Positions 1 to 9,309 of a stretch of 64,000 bases of DNA are shown here, in pieces. The position numbers were made by a program, and so were the translations under genes. The stretch lies in NCBI RefSeq assembly GCF_900088415.1, contig NZ_FLLQ01000002.1, positions 558,001-622,000 of the forward strand. Direction: 5' to 3'. This DNA comes from Vibrio mediterranei (lineage in GTDB: Bacteria; Pseudomonadota; Gammaproteobacteria; Enterobacterales; Vibrionaceae). Each line of letters opens with the position of its first letter. Position 1 is the first letter of the stretch. Below the pieces are notes generated by a model that saw nothing but the letters and a program-made list of their open reading frames with translations, had not been told where the DNA came from and did no database searches.

Positions 1-747
1 TGACTGTTCGAGTGTTGCTTCTTGAGGGACGACTAGCGCACGTTTTTCCATTCCTTCCAAGGCCCACTTGCCAAAGCTAGCCCAGAAGTTCAAGAAAGAT
101 ATCGGCGGATATAATCCATCTACTACATCCGCACCTTCACGCAAGGTAATCGGTCCGTAGCCCGGTATCATAAAATATGGGCCCGTACCGACTCCATAAT
201 GCCCAATTGCATCACCAAACTCTTTTTTATCTCGCTTTTCAATACCGGCCGCAGACGCGATATCAATAAAGCCTAATAAACCTAACGTACTGTTTATCCA
301 AAAGCGATTGAAGTGATCTAGCGCCTTGCCGCCATTCCCCATAACAACATTGTTTACAGCGCTAAACGGCTCATCAAGGTTCGCTAGGAAGTTACGTACC
401 CCTAGTCTGACAGGGTCAGGCGTGTAGTTGACATAGGCGAGAGAGACGGGACGCACAAAATAGGGGTCTAAATAGTCATAGTTAATCGCCCACATTGCTC
501 GGTTAAAGCTCTCGAAGGGGTCATAGACATCGGTTCCAACCTGAGTCGTATCATTGTCAGGTTGTTGTTCACTGTTCTCGACTTGCAGATCGCTGGACTC
601 GCTTGAGCTAGAATCCAAAGTCGTCGTTGTCTCTTGACTTTCTATTGGCTGGATTTCTTCAGGAGATGAAGAGCAACCAAACAGAAATACGCAAGAAACA
701 AAAACGGCAAAAAGAGTTATCTTTTTGCCGGTTGATGCTGACTGCAT
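1..747 (-). CDS. mlaA: MlaA (VacJ) outer-membrane lipoprotein, partial
   Basis: The first 249 codons are visible; the C-terminus lies beyond the left edge of the window. The product begins with a short signal peptide ending in a lipobox (LFGC, Cys about residue 25), then an acidic Ser/Thr-rich linker, then the MlaA domain with YDPFESFNRAMW and a membrane-active segment containing GIEKRDKKEFGDAIGHYG. In this family the protein works with MlaFEDB/MlaC to remove misplaced phospholipids from the outer leaflet of the outer membrane. ATG at 747 is preceded by GGATGAGG; an in-frame ATG at 759 has no ribosome site. It follows the ccm operon in the same direction after about 195 bp. Confidence 0.9.
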   Translation of the reverse strand, partial: MQSASTGKKITLFAVFVSCVFLFGCSSSPEEIQPIESQETTTTLDSSSSESSDLQVENSEQQPDNDTTQVGTDVYDPFESFNRAMWAINYDYLDPYFVRPVSLAYVNYTPDPVRLGVRNFLANLDEPFSAVNNVVMGNGGKALDHFNRFWINSTLGLLGFIDIASAAGIEKRDKKEFGDAIGHYGVGTGPYFMIPGYGPITLREGADVVDGLYPPISFLNFWASFGKWALEGMEKRALVVPQEATLEQS

Positions 748-826
748 AACCTCATCCATAAGCCATGACAATCTGAGCAGTTTCGTATTTTTCTATCCTA
801 ATACTTTGATAATTAGGAATTAAGCT

Positions 827-902
827 CTAGATTGTTGTTATAACCACTAATAATGAGTATAGCGGTATGCAACTACACAGGCTAGTTAAAGCAACAATCT
901 AG
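827..902. repeat. Widely spaced inverted repeat between ccmI and mlaA
   Basis: CTAGATTGTTG at 827-837 is perfectly inverted as CAACAATCTAG at 892-902, with 54 bases between the arms. It lies in the ccmI-mlaA gap. No T-run follows it closely, so it is not a standard terminator. Function unknown. Confidence 0.5.
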
Positions 903-942
903 GCCAATATTTATTAATCAGTATGACTATGTGTTATAGGCA

Positions 943-2160
943 TCAGTACTGCTGATTAATAGACACCTCCACGGTATCACCTAATTTAGCAGGCTGGCTT
1001 TCACCAAACCAATCGCCATCACGAGTAGCAACATTACCATCACTGTCGATACGAACTCTCACAATAAGGCCATCTAAACTTGATAGCTTACGCCCTTCCA
1101 TCATGCTGTTGTTATCATCCAAAACAACAGTGCGTGGGAAAGTGCCTAGCGGATAGCGCGCTGCCGCAACTGGCATTGGCGAACCGTCAGCTGGGTGTAC
1201 TGAGACGATTAGAGCTGCATCTTCTGGGATACGAGCATCAGGGCTTAGTGAAATCGTCACCGCCACTGACTTACCTTGAACAATCGGTTCACCCATGCGC
1301 GCTTTGGCACTCTCAATGCTTCGAGAAAGCATTTCATAGCGGCTGTCTTCTGGACCAATCATTTTCTGCATAATCGACCAATAACGGATAGCGCCTGGGA
1401 AATCTTCTCGCTCAAATGCATCAAATGCCAATAGCGAGAACACTCGAAGATCAACATACTCTTCTTGAATCAAGCTAGTAAGAAGGCTTCTTGCACGATT
1501 ATTGTCCATTTCATCTTGAGACATCATCAGAGCTTGAGCGTAACCCAACTTAACATCTGCATCATTAGGCGTTAAGCGATAGGCTTTTTCCATCGCGTCT
1601 GTTGCGGTTGTCACGTCGCGATTCGCAAGGGCGATTCGACCTAACAGCAACCAGCCCGTTGCATCGTCTTTTTGGTAGTGCAAACGCGTACGCAATGCCA
1701 AAGTAAGATCTTTCATCTCATCTTCGGTCATTGGCTCAGCAGAGCCCGCCATCAGCTTCTTCGACAATTCAGGAAGATTAGCCGTGACTTCTTGCCAATT
1801 TTTCACCTTGGTTGCACCACCAAAATGCATATACATGCCGTAAGTCAAGATAACAACCAAAGCAACAGAAGGAATCAGTATCGCCATTGGCGAAATATTG
1901 AATTTCTCGGTTTGTTGCTGCTGTTGTGGAATATCGTCAAGCAGTGATTGTTTAAGGTCATCGATTAAGTCTTGTTGGTTCTCTACCAAGCCTTCTTCGT
2001 TTTCCACTTCCAACTCAGAAAGACGATCTTTATAGAATGCCTTGTTTAATTCATCACGAAGCTGTTCATCGTTGTTGGCTTTCTTACTGCTAAGAGTGAT
2101 TGCCAGCAGTGCGATTGCAACGACAACAAGACCGACTGTTGATATCCAAAAAAGTGTCAT
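943..2160 (-). CDS. ccmI: CcmI, TPR apocytochrome c chaperone of cytochrome c maturation
   Basis: The 405-residue protein has two transmembrane helices (about 2-22 and 90-112) around a cytoplasmic charged loop that includes a five-Gln run. A periplasmic TPR region (about 155-260, with WLLLGRIALANRD and AYRLTPNDADVKLGYAQAL) and a C-terminal beta-rich domain follow. In this family CcmI holds apocytochrome c for the CcmF/H heme ligation complex. It is the last gene of the ccm operon, with its start touching the ccmH stop at 2160. In E. coli the CcmH and CcmI parts are fused in one protein; here they are separate genes, as in most Vibrio. Confidence 0.93.
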   Translation of the reverse strand: MTLFWISTVGLVVVAIALLAITLSSKKANNDEQLRDELNKAFYKDRLSELEVENEEGLVENQQDLIDDLKQSLLDDIPQQQQQTEKFNISPMAILIPSVALVVILTYGMYMHFGGATKVKNWQEVTANLPELSKKLMAGSAEPMTEDEMKDLTLALRTRLHYQKDDATGWLLLGRIALANRDVTTATDAMEKAYRLTPNDADVKLGYAQALMMSQDEMDNNRARSLLTSLIQEEYVDLRVFSLLAFDAFEREDFPGAIRYWSIMQKMIGPEDSRYEMLSRSIESAKARMGEPIVQGKSVAVTISLSPDARIPEDAALIVSVHPADGSPMPVAAARYPLGTFPRTVVLDDNNSMMEGRKLSSLDGLIVRVRIDSDGNVATRDGDWFGESQPAKLGDTVEVSINQQY

Positions 2161-2645
2161 TACTGCTTATCTCCAGTCTCTTTTTCATCCAGCAACGCTT
2201 TCAGTTGAGCTTCTTTTTCATCGCTCCACTCGCTGCCTGCTTGTTCAGTTTGCTTAACGCGGTTCTTACGACTGCGCATTACAATCAGACCAAAACCGAA
2301 CACCACGACAAATAACGGGCCAACCCAGAGGATAGCCGTTGCGAATGTCAGCGGTGGATTATAAGTCACAAAGTTGCCGTAGCGAGCGATCATATAGTCG
2401 ATAATCTCTTGCTTAGATTTACCTTCTTTGGTCATCTCATAGACTTTCTGACGAAGGTCTACAGCAAGCTCAGCATTAGAGTCACCTATAGTATTGTTTT
2501 GACACTTAGGGCAGCGCAGCGTGTGGTTTAGCTCTTTGAACTGGTTTTCCTGTTCTAACGAGTCAAACTCATGAACTTCAATTGCAGCATTAGCTGCCAA
2601 CGCGAGCACTAATGAAGAAGCTAAAGCGATTAACCACTTTTTCAT
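2160..2645 (-). CDS. ccmH: CcmH, thiol oxidoreductase of cytochrome c maturation
   Basis: This 161-residue protein has a signal peptide (1-20), the family motif LRCPKCQN with redox cysteines C45 and C48, a conserved RYGNFVTYNPP segment and a single membrane helix near 103-123. The family reduces the CXXCH thiols of apocytochrome c in the periplasm, working with CcmG and the CcmF ligase. Its start overlaps the end of ccmG by four bases and it ends against ccmI, as expected for a translationally coupled operon. Confidence 0.95.
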   Translation of the reverse strand: MKKWLIALASSLVLALAANAAIEVHEFDSLEQENQFKELNHTLRCPKCQNNTIGDSNAELAVDLRQKVYEMTKEGKSKQEIIDYMIARYGNFVTYNPPLTFATAILWVGPLFVVVFGFGLIVMRSRKNRVKQTEQAGSEWSDEKEAQLKALLDEKETGDKQ

Positions 2646-3196
2646 TTTTTCGCCTCCTCTAACATTTGCTGATATAGAGGCTGAAGTTTCTCACTCCAGT
2701 TACGAGCGTTCACATCACCAACGTGACGGTAACGAATCACACCATTAGCATCGATTAAGAAGGTTTCAGGCGCACCGTAAACCCCTAAATCTAGACCTAG
2801 CATGCCATCACCATCGAACAGGCTAATCAAGTAAGGATTACCCAACTCATTAAGCCATTGAATCGCCTTGTTACGTTGATCTTTGTAGTTCAAACCGATA
2901 ATTTTGACGCCATTCCCCGCAAGCTCATTGAGATACTGGTGCTCGGCATAACAAGTTGGACACCATGTGGCCCAAACATTAAGCAGTAAAGGCTCACCTT
3001 TGAAGATATCCTGATTGTATAGCTTTCCAGGCTCGGCAAGATCTTCTAAACGAAACTCTGGAACGTGTTTGCCAATCAGCACCGATTCTAGCTTGGTAGG
3101 ATCGTCCCCAGCCTGGTTCCGCCCTAGCTGAACCGCAAAGACCGACACCAGAATTAGAAATGCGACTAAAGGAATAAATAGGATCTTCTTATTCAT
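2642..3196 (-). CDS. ccmG: CcmG/DsbE, membrane-tethered thioredoxin
   Basis: The 184-residue protein has an N-terminal membrane anchor (about 5-22) and a periplasmic thioredoxin fold. The active site WCPTC has C79 and C82, and GVYGAPET (138-145) carries the cis-Pro loop and the acidic residue typical of CcmG. It passes reductant from the DsbD/CcdA family to CcmH or apocytochrome c. It overlaps ccmF by one base (3196) and ccmH by four. Confidence 0.95.
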   Translation of the reverse strand: MNKKILFIPLVAFLILVSVFAVQLGRNQAGDDPTKLESVLIGKHVPEFRLEDLAEPGKLYNQDIFKGEPLLLNVWATWCPTCYAEHQYLNELAGNGVKIIGLNYKDQRNKAIQWLNELGNPYLISLFDGDGMLGLDLGVYGAPETFLIDANGVIRYRHVGDVNARNWSEKLQPLYQQMLEEAKK

Positions 3197-5157
3197 TATG
3201 CGTCTCCTTCCGCCTTCGCTGTCTTTCTGAAACGGTAACGTTTATCACTGATAGCTAATGCACCACCTATAGACATAATCAGTGCACCTAACCAAATCCA
3301 ACGAACAAACGGTTTGTGGTAGATACGAACTGCCCATGACTTACCATCATCTAGACGCTCACCCATCGCAATATATAAGTCACGAGTCACTCCACGATCG
3401 ATAGCGGCTTCAGTCATCATAGACTTAGCAGTGCGATAGAAACGCTTTTCTGCATGAAGGGTGTTGATGTATTTACCATCTTTGGTGATTTCAAAGTCAG
3501 CGATGTAACCATCGTAGTTCGGGCCATCTTTGTCACGCAGACCTTTGAAGTAGAAGTCGTAGTCATTAATCTGGTAATGCTCGCCCGGTGCTAAACGCAC
3601 ATCGCGCTCAATGCTGTAGTTTTGCACCATAGCGATACCAATCACGCTTACCGCTAAGCCGATGTGACCCAACATCATCGCCCAGTGGCTGCGAGGTAGC
3701 TTAGTAATGCCTTTGGCAAAACTGTGGCGGTGAGTTGCACGCTCGTAAAGTTCAAAACCATGCATGGTAATGATCCAAGATGCCATCAACCATCCAAGGA
3801 ATGCGAGACCTGTAAAGTATTCAGCCAAAACGGTTACCATCAGCGCAGAAAAAGCGAGTGAGATAACACCAGAGATTATCATTGGCTTAATAAGCGTCGA
3901 CATTTTGTCACGCTTCCAGCGAATCAGAGGGCCGATACCCAGTAGGAACGCGAATGGCACCATTAGCCAAGTAAACAACATATTAAAGAATGGTGCACCG
4001 ATCGATACCGAGCCCAGACCAATCTGTTTATGAACAAGTGGTAGTAAAGTACCAACAAGCACCACGACGAGCGCCGCCATCAACAGAACGTTGTTACCCA
4101 ACAACGCGTTTTCACGTGACAGCAAATCGAAGTTACCACGTACTCTCACCGAGGCACCTTTCAAAGCAAACAGCAGTAACGAACCGCCTATCACGAATAC
4201 TAAGAAACCAAGGATAAACATACCGCGCGATGGATCGGAGGCAAACGCGTGTACTGAGACCAAAATACCGGAACGTACTAAGAAGGTACCTAACAAACTC
4301 AAAGAGAATGCTGAAATCGCCAACAATACTGTCCAAGCTTTGAACGTGCCGCGTTTTTCAGTCACTGCCAACGAGTGCATTAATGCGGTACCCGCTAACC
4401 AAGGCATGAACGAGGCATTTTCAACTGGATCCCAGAACCACCAGCCACCCCAACCAAGCTCATAATATGCCCACCATGAACCCAGTGCGATACCTAGAGT
4501 TAGGAAAACCCATGCAGCGGTTGTCCAAGGTCGAGACCAGCGAGCCCAGGCAGTATCCAAGCGACCTGACATCAATGATGCAATCGCAAATGAGAACGCA
4601 ACCGAGAAGCCAACATAACCCATATATAGCATTGGAGGGTGGATGATCAAACCAGGGTCTTGCAACAGTGGGTTGAGATCTCGTCCGTTAACCGGGAAGA
4701 AAGGTAACGTTCTTAAGAATGGGTTTGACGTAACAATGATAAACAGTAAGAAACCTACTGTGATCATGCCCATCACTGCTAGCACTCGCGCGACTGACTC
4801 TTGAGGCATACCTCGGCTAAAGCTAGCTACAGCAACGGTCCAAGCCGCTTGAATCAGCACCCATAGTAATAGTGAGCCTTCGTGAGCACCCCATACTGCC
4901 GTTAGACGGTAGTACCAAGGCAACTGAGTATTCGAGTTATTCGCCACATACTGCAACGTAAAGTCGTTAACGTAAAACGCCCACTCGAGAATAACAAAGG
5001 ACAACAGTAGCATAATGAACATACCCCAAGAGAGAGGCCTTGCTGTGTTCATTAGCAATGTGTTGTTTTTCGATGCGCCTATGAGCGGCAAAATACTGAG
5101 TAGCACTGATAAACTCAACGAGAGTATCAGTGCAAAGTGACCAATTTCAGCAATCAT
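3196..5157 (-). CDS. ccmF: CcmF, heme lyase core of cytochrome c maturation
   Basis: A polytopic 653-residue membrane protein. [12 protein letters not shown] (89-100), the [13 protein letters not shown] segment and the tryptophan-rich heme-handling WWD motif (about 232-247, [16 protein letters not shown]) mark the CcmF/NrfE family. It receives heme from holo-CcmE and joins it to reduced apocytochrome c with CcmH and CcmI. The gene overlaps ccmE by four bases. Length is normal for the family. Confidence 0.97.
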   Translation of the reverse strand: MIAEIGHFALILSLSLSVLLSILPLIGASKNNTLLMNTARPLSWGMFIMLLLSFVILEWAFYVNDFTLQYVANNSNTQLPWYYRLTAVWGAHEGSLLLWVLIQAAWTVAVASFSRGMPQESVARVLAVMGMITVGFLLFIIVTSNPFLRTLPFFPVNGRDLNPLLQDPGLIIHPPMLYMGYVGFSVAFSFAIASLMSGRLDTAWARWSRPWTTAAWVFLTLGIALGSWWAYYELGWGGWWFWDPVENASFMPWLAGTALMHSLAVTEKRGTFKAWTVLLAISAFSLSLLGTFLVRSGILVSVHAFASDPSRGMFILGFLVFVIGGSLLLFALKGASVRVRGNFDLLSRENALLGNNVLLMAALVVVLVGTLLPLVHKQIGLGSVSIGAPFFNMLFTWLMVPFAFLLGIGPLIRWKRDKMSTLIKPMIISGVISLAFSALMVTVLAEYFTGLAFLGWLMASWIITMHGFELYERATHRHSFAKGITKLPRSHWAMMLGHIGLAVSVIGIAMVQNYSIERDVRLAPGEHYQINDYDFYFKGLRDKDGPNYDGYIADFEITKDGKYINTLHAEKRFYRTAKSMMTEAAIDRGVTRDLYIAMGERLDDGKSWAVRIYHKPFVRWIWLGALIMSIGGALAISDKRYRFRKTAKAEGDA

Positions 5158-5639
5158 TGACCGCTTCCTTGTTTCTGTTCTTGAGAATATTGCAGTGGTT
5201 CATGCGTCTTCTTCATAGCTTCTGCTACTTCAGGAGGCATGTATTCTTCATCGTGCTTAGCTAGTACTTCAAAAGCCTCAATCTTAGTAGGCTCCACTAG
5301 TACTCCTTGAGCAACAATGCCCTGCCCTTCACGGAACAAGTCAGGAAGAATACCATCATAAACCACTGTCACCTTAGGACCGACATCAGCTAAATCGAAG
5401 CTGACGCGCAGTGATTCTGTATCACGACTTACCGAACCTGCAACCACCATTCCACCAATACGCAGACGTTGGCCAATTTCAGGTTTTGAGCCGTCTTTCT
5501 TACCATTCACCAATTCCGTTGGTGTATAGAACAGATCCATGTTTTGATTAAGTGCATAAATGATCAAGCCAACAGTCGCACCGATACCAATGAAAATGGC
5601 CAGAATAATCCCGAGCCTTTTCTTACGCCTTGGGTTCAT
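5154..5639 (-). CDS. ccmE: CcmE, periplasmic heme chaperone
   Basis: This 161-residue protein has a basic N-terminus, one membrane anchor (about 9-29) and an OB-fold periplasmic domain. H129 in [12 protein letters not shown] is the position that binds heme covalently in this family, and Y133 is the nearby conserved Tyr. CcmE takes heme from CcmC and gives it to CcmF. The flexible C-terminal tail ends in a Gln-rich stretch. Start overlaps the ccmD stop by four bases. Confidence 0.96.
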   Translation of the reverse strand: MNPRRKKRLGIILAIFIGIGATVGLIIYALNQNMDLFYTPTELVNGKKDGSKPEIGQRLRIGGMVVAGSVSRDTESLRVSFDLADVGPKVTVVYDGILPDLFREGQGIVAQGVLVEPTKIEAFEVLAKHDEEYMPPEVAEAMKKTHEPLQYSQEQKQGSGQ

Positions 5640-5842
5640 AGAGTGTTCTCCATATTTTTCGCTGCTTCGATACGCGCCTGCCTATCGACTTTAGCTTGAA
5701 CGTCTTTAAGTAGTTTTTTTCCTCGTGACACGCTAGTCACGAGAAGAATAATCATGGACAAGAAGGTGATGCCAAATGCACTCCAAACATAGGAGGCATA
5801 ACCTCCCATAGCAAAAAAGTCACCTAAAGATTCAAAATGCAT
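5636..5842 (-). CDS. ccmD: CcmD, small membrane subunit of the heme export complex
   Basis: Only 68 residues: one transmembrane helix (about 13-35, beginning [12 protein letters not shown]) followed by a basic cytoplasmic tail. Size, helix sequence and position between ccmC and ccmE identify CcmD, which in this pathway helps release holo-CcmE from CcmABC. Six bases separate it from ccmC upstream. Confidence 0.93.
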   Translation of the reverse strand: MHFESLGDFFAMGGYASYVWSAFGITFLSMIILLVTSVSRGKKLLKDVQAKVDRQARIEAAKNMENTL

Positions 5843-5847
5843 AATAT

Positions 5848-6609
5848 CTAACCTCTTTGCTTGGCTTGTTCAGCCAGTTTGATCACCCACGGACGGTGCC
5901 CCTCTTTATTGATGATCTCATTGCGTAAACGAATCATCGTCACAGCTCCGAAGAAGAAGGCAAATCCGAAAATATTCAGTAGCAGTGGCCATAACATGTC
6001 GCTCGAAATAGATGGCTTAGCGAACTTAGTAATCGTTGCACCTTGGTGTAACGTGTTCCACCATTCTACCGAGAAATGGATAATGGGTAGGTTGATGACA
6101 CCAACTATCGCCAAAATGCCCGCCGCCTTAGCTGCAGTTTTTTGATCGTCAAACGCATGGTAAAGAGCAATAACACCCAAGTAGAGGAACAACAGAATCA
6201 ACTCGGAAGTCAAACGAGCATCCCAAACCCACCATGCTCCCCACATCGGTTTACCCCAAACTGCGCCAGTAAGTAAGGCAATAAATGTAAATACAGCACC
6301 GATCGGCGCCATAGCTAGTGCGGCTAAGCTAGACAGTTTAACTTGCCACACCAAGCCAATAAATGCAGCAATCGCCATCGACATATACACACCCATAGAC
6401 CAGATCGCAGAAGGGACATGAATATAGATAATACGGAAGCTGTCACCTTGTTGATAATCTGCAGGTGCAAACGCAAGCCCCCAGATGGTGCCGATAGATA
6501 AGCATAGCAATGCTATCGTGGCAAACCATGGTAAAAGCTTACCGCACAATTGGTAAGTGGTTTCGGGTTTGGCATAAGGATGGAGCCATTTCCACATAGT
6601 GTTTCTCAC
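5848..6609 (-). CDS. ccmC: CcmC, heme-handling membrane protein
   Basis: A six-helix, 253-residue membrane protein with the tryptophan-rich WWD motif (about 118-133, WGKPMWGAWWVWDARL) and conserved histidines in IHVPSA (H64) and WNTLHQG (H188). CcmC loads heme onto CcmE together with CcmA, B and D. About 54 bases separate it from ccmB; that gap holds a short imperfect hairpin around 6629-6647 whose role is unclear. Confidence 0.96.
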   Translation of the reverse strand: MRNTMWKWLHPYAKPETTYQLCGKLLPWFATIALLCLSIGTIWGLAFAPADYQQGDSFRIIYIHVPSAIWSMGVYMSMAIAAFIGLVWQVKLSSLAALAMAPIGAVFTFIALLTGAVWGKPMWGAWWVWDARLTSELILLFLYLGVIALYHAFDDQKTAAKAAGILAIVGVINLPIIHFSVEWWNTLHQGATITKFAKPSISSDMLWPLLLNIFGFAFFFGAVTMIRLRNEIINKEGHRPWVIKLAEQAKQRG

Positions 6610-6663
6610 TCTTTGACGACATTTCTCTCATCGCCGAATCGGCAATGTAAGCGTGGTATATTT

Positions 6664-7332
6664 TTAGTTTACGCTAACTCTTAGTGCGGCACTGATAGCA
6701 AACGGAGTCAGAGTCATGGCTCCGGCTAACATAGCAGCTAGCAAAGCTAACTGACCATTATACGCAACACCCAATGATGCTGCATCAATCGCAGAAGTAG
6801 CAAATATTAGAATAGGAATATAGAGAGGCAATACGAGCAAGCTCAGTAGCACCCCACCTTTTTGCAACCCAACAGTCAATGCAACACCGATAGCGCCTAT
6901 AAAACTCAAGGTAGGTGTCCCCACCAATAAAGTTAAGACGACAGCAATCCATGTATTTGAGTCCAGTGATAGCAAAATCGCCAGCAGTGGACTAATAATG
7001 ATAAGAGGCAGCCCTGTCAGCAACCAGTGAGCGATAATTTTAGCTATAACAACCAGTTGTAGGGGAATAGGCATGAGCATCATCTGTTCAAGAGATCCAT
7101 CTTGGAAGTCATCTTTAAACAGTCGCTCCAATGACAAAAGTGCAGAAAGCAAAGCGGCTACCCACACAATACCAGCAGCAATACGCGCCAGTAAGTTTGG
7201 CTCAGGCCCGATACTTAATGGAAAAAGAGTAATCACTATGATGAAAAACCATAGTGGATTGAAAATATCGGCTTGACGACGAAATGCAATGAGTAGCTCT
7301 CGACGGATTATTTTCATCATGGACGCAATCAT
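6664..7332 (-). CDS. ccmB: CcmB, ABC-type membrane subunit for cytochrome c maturation
   Basis: A hydrophobic 222-residue protein with about six helices. The opening MIASMMKIIRRELLIAFRRQ and ADIFNPLWFF match the CcmB family. I start it at ATG 7332, which has a GGAGAG ribosome site and lies one base past the ccmA stop; the longer reading frame begins with TTG inside ccmA and is unlikely. With CcmA it forms the ATPase that frees holo-CcmE from CcmC. Confidence 0.94.
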   Translation of the reverse strand: MIASMMKIIRRELLIAFRRQADIFNPLWFFIIVITLFPLSIGPEPNLLARIAAGIVWVAALLSALLSLERLFKDDFQDGSLEQMMLMPIPLQLVVIAKIIAHWLLTGLPLIIISPLLAILLSLDSNTWIAVVLTLLVGTPTLSFIGAIGVALTVGLQKGGVLLSLLVLPLYIPILIFATSAIDAASLGVAYNGQLALLAAMLAGAMTLTPFAISAALRVSVN

Positions 7333-7333
7333 A

Positions 7334-7951
7334 CTACTCTCCAAGTTTGATCTTTTTGAGTTTAGGATTGTCGCTAAACATATCTTGGTGAGTCGTTAAC
7401 AATACGATACCGCCCTGTTCCGCATGGTTGAGAAATAGATCTTCTAGCACTTTAACACCCTGCTTGTCGATCGCTGTCAGTGGTTCATCCAAAATCCACA
7501 ATGGTTGCTTACTGAGCCAAAGACGCGCCAACGCTACTCTGCGTTGTTGACCTGCAGAAAGTTGAGCAACAGGTACATCTTCTCGACCAGCAAGGCCGAC
7601 TTGGGTTAACGCAGAAAAAATCTGTTCCGTCGATGTGTCAGGAGCATGAATAGACTGATAAAACTTTAGATTTTCGAACGCGGTCAGATCGCGTTTGACG
7701 CCAGTTTGGTGTCCTAGAAACAACAAAGATTGGTGATAATCTTCCCGACTGGATTCGATTTTTTCACCGTTCCATTTGATCTCACCGTCTTCTTTATCTC
7801 CCAGTCCAGCAACAATACGCATCAGCGTGGTTTTACCGGTACCGTTTCGGCCCTCAATCTGTACGAGATCGCCTAATTGTAAAGAAAAAGATAAATTCTC
7901 AAATAATACGCGGTCATCGCGAATCGCTGTTAATTTTGTTACTTCTAACAT
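7334..7951 (-). CDS. ccmA: CcmA, ABC-type ATPase for cytochrome c maturation
   Basis: A 205-residue ABC ATPase with Walker A GRNGTGKT (34-41), signature LSAGQ (131-135) and Walker B LWILDEP (151-157). It powers release of holo-CcmE from CcmC. It is the first gene of the leftward ccm operon; the operon promoter should lie in the 289-base gap to its right (7952-8240), where I could not fix clear -35/-10 boxes. Confidence 0.96.
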   Translation of the reverse strand: MLEVTKLTAIRDDRVLFENLSFSLQLGDLVQIEGRNGTGKTTLMRIVAGLGDKEDGEIKWNGEKIESSREDYHQSLLFLGHQTGVKRDLTAFENLKFYQSIHAPDTSTEQIFSALTQVGLAGREDVPVAQLSAGQQRRVALARLWLSKQPLWILDEPLTAIDKQGVKVLEDLFLNHAEQGGIVLLTTHQDMFSDNPKLKKIKLGE

Positions 7952-8073
7952 TCATTTACGTACTGGTTCGACAGGGCGTCCATCTTACCATAGCTAAAAT
8001 AGCGTTAAACGATAATGATCAAACTCGCTTCACGAAACTTGGTAAGAAACTATAAATTGCTGTTCTTAAAACG

Positions 8074-8103
8074 AAATATATACCCACAAAGTGGTATATA
8101 TTT
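8074..8103. repeat. AT-rich hairpin upstream of ccmA
   Basis: Arms at 8074-8087 and 8091-8103 pair with one bulged C around a 3-base loop. On the + strand it is followed by TTTTCTT. It sits about 120 bp upstream of ccmA in the gap between two leftward operons. It could be a + strand terminator-like element or an operator; the sequence alone does not decide. Confidence 0.4.
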
Positions 8104-8206
8104 TCTTAATCTGTCATATCATGCCGAACCATAGAATAGCAAACCGTATACCTATGACGACTAGAAAAAGGTAAAGAATTGTTAACGTTGTTATTAAAAT
8201 AGAACA

Positions 8207-8233
8207 AGAACATCAATGGGTTATTGATGTTCT
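8207..8233 (-). terminator. Terminator of the flhA-to-DUF2802 operon
   Basis: A perfect 11-bp inverted repeat (AGAACATCAAT / ATTGATGTTCT) with a 5-base loop lies 8 bases after the stop codon of the last gene. In the minus direction it is followed by a U-rich tract (TTGTTCTATTTT). Confidence 0.75.
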
Positions 8234-8240
8234 GTAACGT

Positions 8241-8744
8241 CTATCTGCTCTTTTTAAGGGAGGAATAACCTTGACTGGCAGGTGCTCGGATAGGTTGCTT
8301 TGCCTTGTGTAAAGGCGGCACTTTTTCTTTGCCGGCAATTTTGTTCTGCAGCGAGAGCATCAGCTCTGCTTCCGCCTTTGGAAGTTCGCACTCTTCGATA
8401 AGCTCGTTGATATCCGCGCCCAGTTTGACCATTTTGTTAGCGCGAGTGTACAAACGACCGTCACTATCGACATTTTCCAGCTCGATAATACGCTCGGTTA
8501 GGTGGGCTATAATTTCTTCTTGTTCAGATACTTTCTGACCAAGTCCAACTAGCACCGAACGTACTTCAAGAAGCTGTTTATTGCATTTTTCTACATCTTT
8601 CTCTAGCGCTCGCTTTTGCTGGCGAGCATGTGCCTTATGCAAATTCAGGCCACGATGAACCCTCACCAACCATACAAAGAGAATAATTGCTAATGCCACC
8701 GCTCCCCATAGCAGTGGTGACATCAAAGACACAGAGTCAATCAT
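8241..8744 (-). CDS. DUF2802 membrane-anchored coiled-coil protein
   Basis: A 167-residue protein with one N-terminal membrane helix (about 11-27), a long charged coiled-coil (about 35-95) and a C-terminal segment with KMVKLGADINELIEECELPK and AEAELMLSLQNK that matches the DUF2802 family as I remember it. The basic tail (LHKAKQPIRAPASQ) is probably disordered. The start overlaps the cheW stop by one base, so it is translationally coupled to cheW and ends the flhA-che operon. Function is not established; position suggests a role in polar flagellum or chemotaxis array organisation, which is inference. Confidence 0.8.
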   Translation of the reverse strand: MIDSVSLMSPLLWGAVALAIILFVWLVRVHRGLNLHKAHARQQKRALEKDVEKCNKQLLEVRSVLVGLGQKVSEQEEIIAHLTERIIELENVDSDGRLYTRANKMVKLGADINELIEECELPKAEAELMLSLQNKIAGKEKVPPLHKAKQPIRAPASQGYSSLKKSR

Positions 8745-9238
8745 TATAGGTAAGCCATTTCATCCCACTCATCTTCCGAGAGCAGTTTATTTAGGTCAAC
8801 AAGAATCAACAATTTACCTTCACGGTTGCTCACCCCTTGAATGAACTTCGCGCTTTCATCTGTGCCAACACTTGGCGTTGTATCAATTTCAGAAGAGCGC
8901 AGATAAACCACTTCAGCCACGCTGTCGACTAGAATACCAATAACTTGGCGTTCAGATTCGATAACAATGATACGAGTATTATCCGTGATTTCACCAGGCA
9001 TCAAGCCAAAGCGTGAACGAGTATCAATCACCGTGACCACGTTGCCACGAAGGTTAATAATACCCAATACGTAGTCTGGTGCTCCAGGTACAGGCGCTAT
9101 CTCTGTATAACGAAGTACTTCTCGAACTTGCATAACATTGATGCCGTAGGTTTCTTCTTCTAACTGAAACGTCACCCATTGCAGCACTTCATCGTTAGCT
9201 TGATCTTTTCTTAGTTCAACATCCATCGTTTGAGACAT
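8744..9238 (-). CDS. cheW: CheW, chemotaxis coupling protein
   Basis: A 164-residue single-domain CheW. The domain runs from QWVTFQLEEETYGINVMQV through VLRYTEIAPVPGAPDYVLG and INLRGNVVTVIDTR to the C-terminal LILVDLNKLL. It bridges chemoreceptors and CheA in the array. Downstream of parP, upstream of the DUF2802 gene, in the flhA-che operon. Confidence 0.96.
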   Translation of the reverse strand: MSQTMDVELRKDQANDEVLQWVTFQLEEETYGINVMQVREVLRYTEIAPVPGAPDYVLGIINLRGNVVTVIDTRSRFGLMPGEITDNTRIIVIESERQVIGILVDSVAEVVYLRSSEIDTTPSVGTDESAKFIQGVSNREGKLLILVDLNKLLSEDEWDEMAYL

Positions 9239-9309
9239 AGTCTTCCTCTCAATTCATTTCTGCCTTGCTTCATAATAAAAGCGGAAGCAAATAGCATTAA
9301 TTTTGTTGT

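Noticed and set aside
1905..1935. Gln codon run in ccmI as a possible microsatellite
   Set aside because: Only five Gln codons with mixed CAA/CAG use; not a length-variable tract of note.
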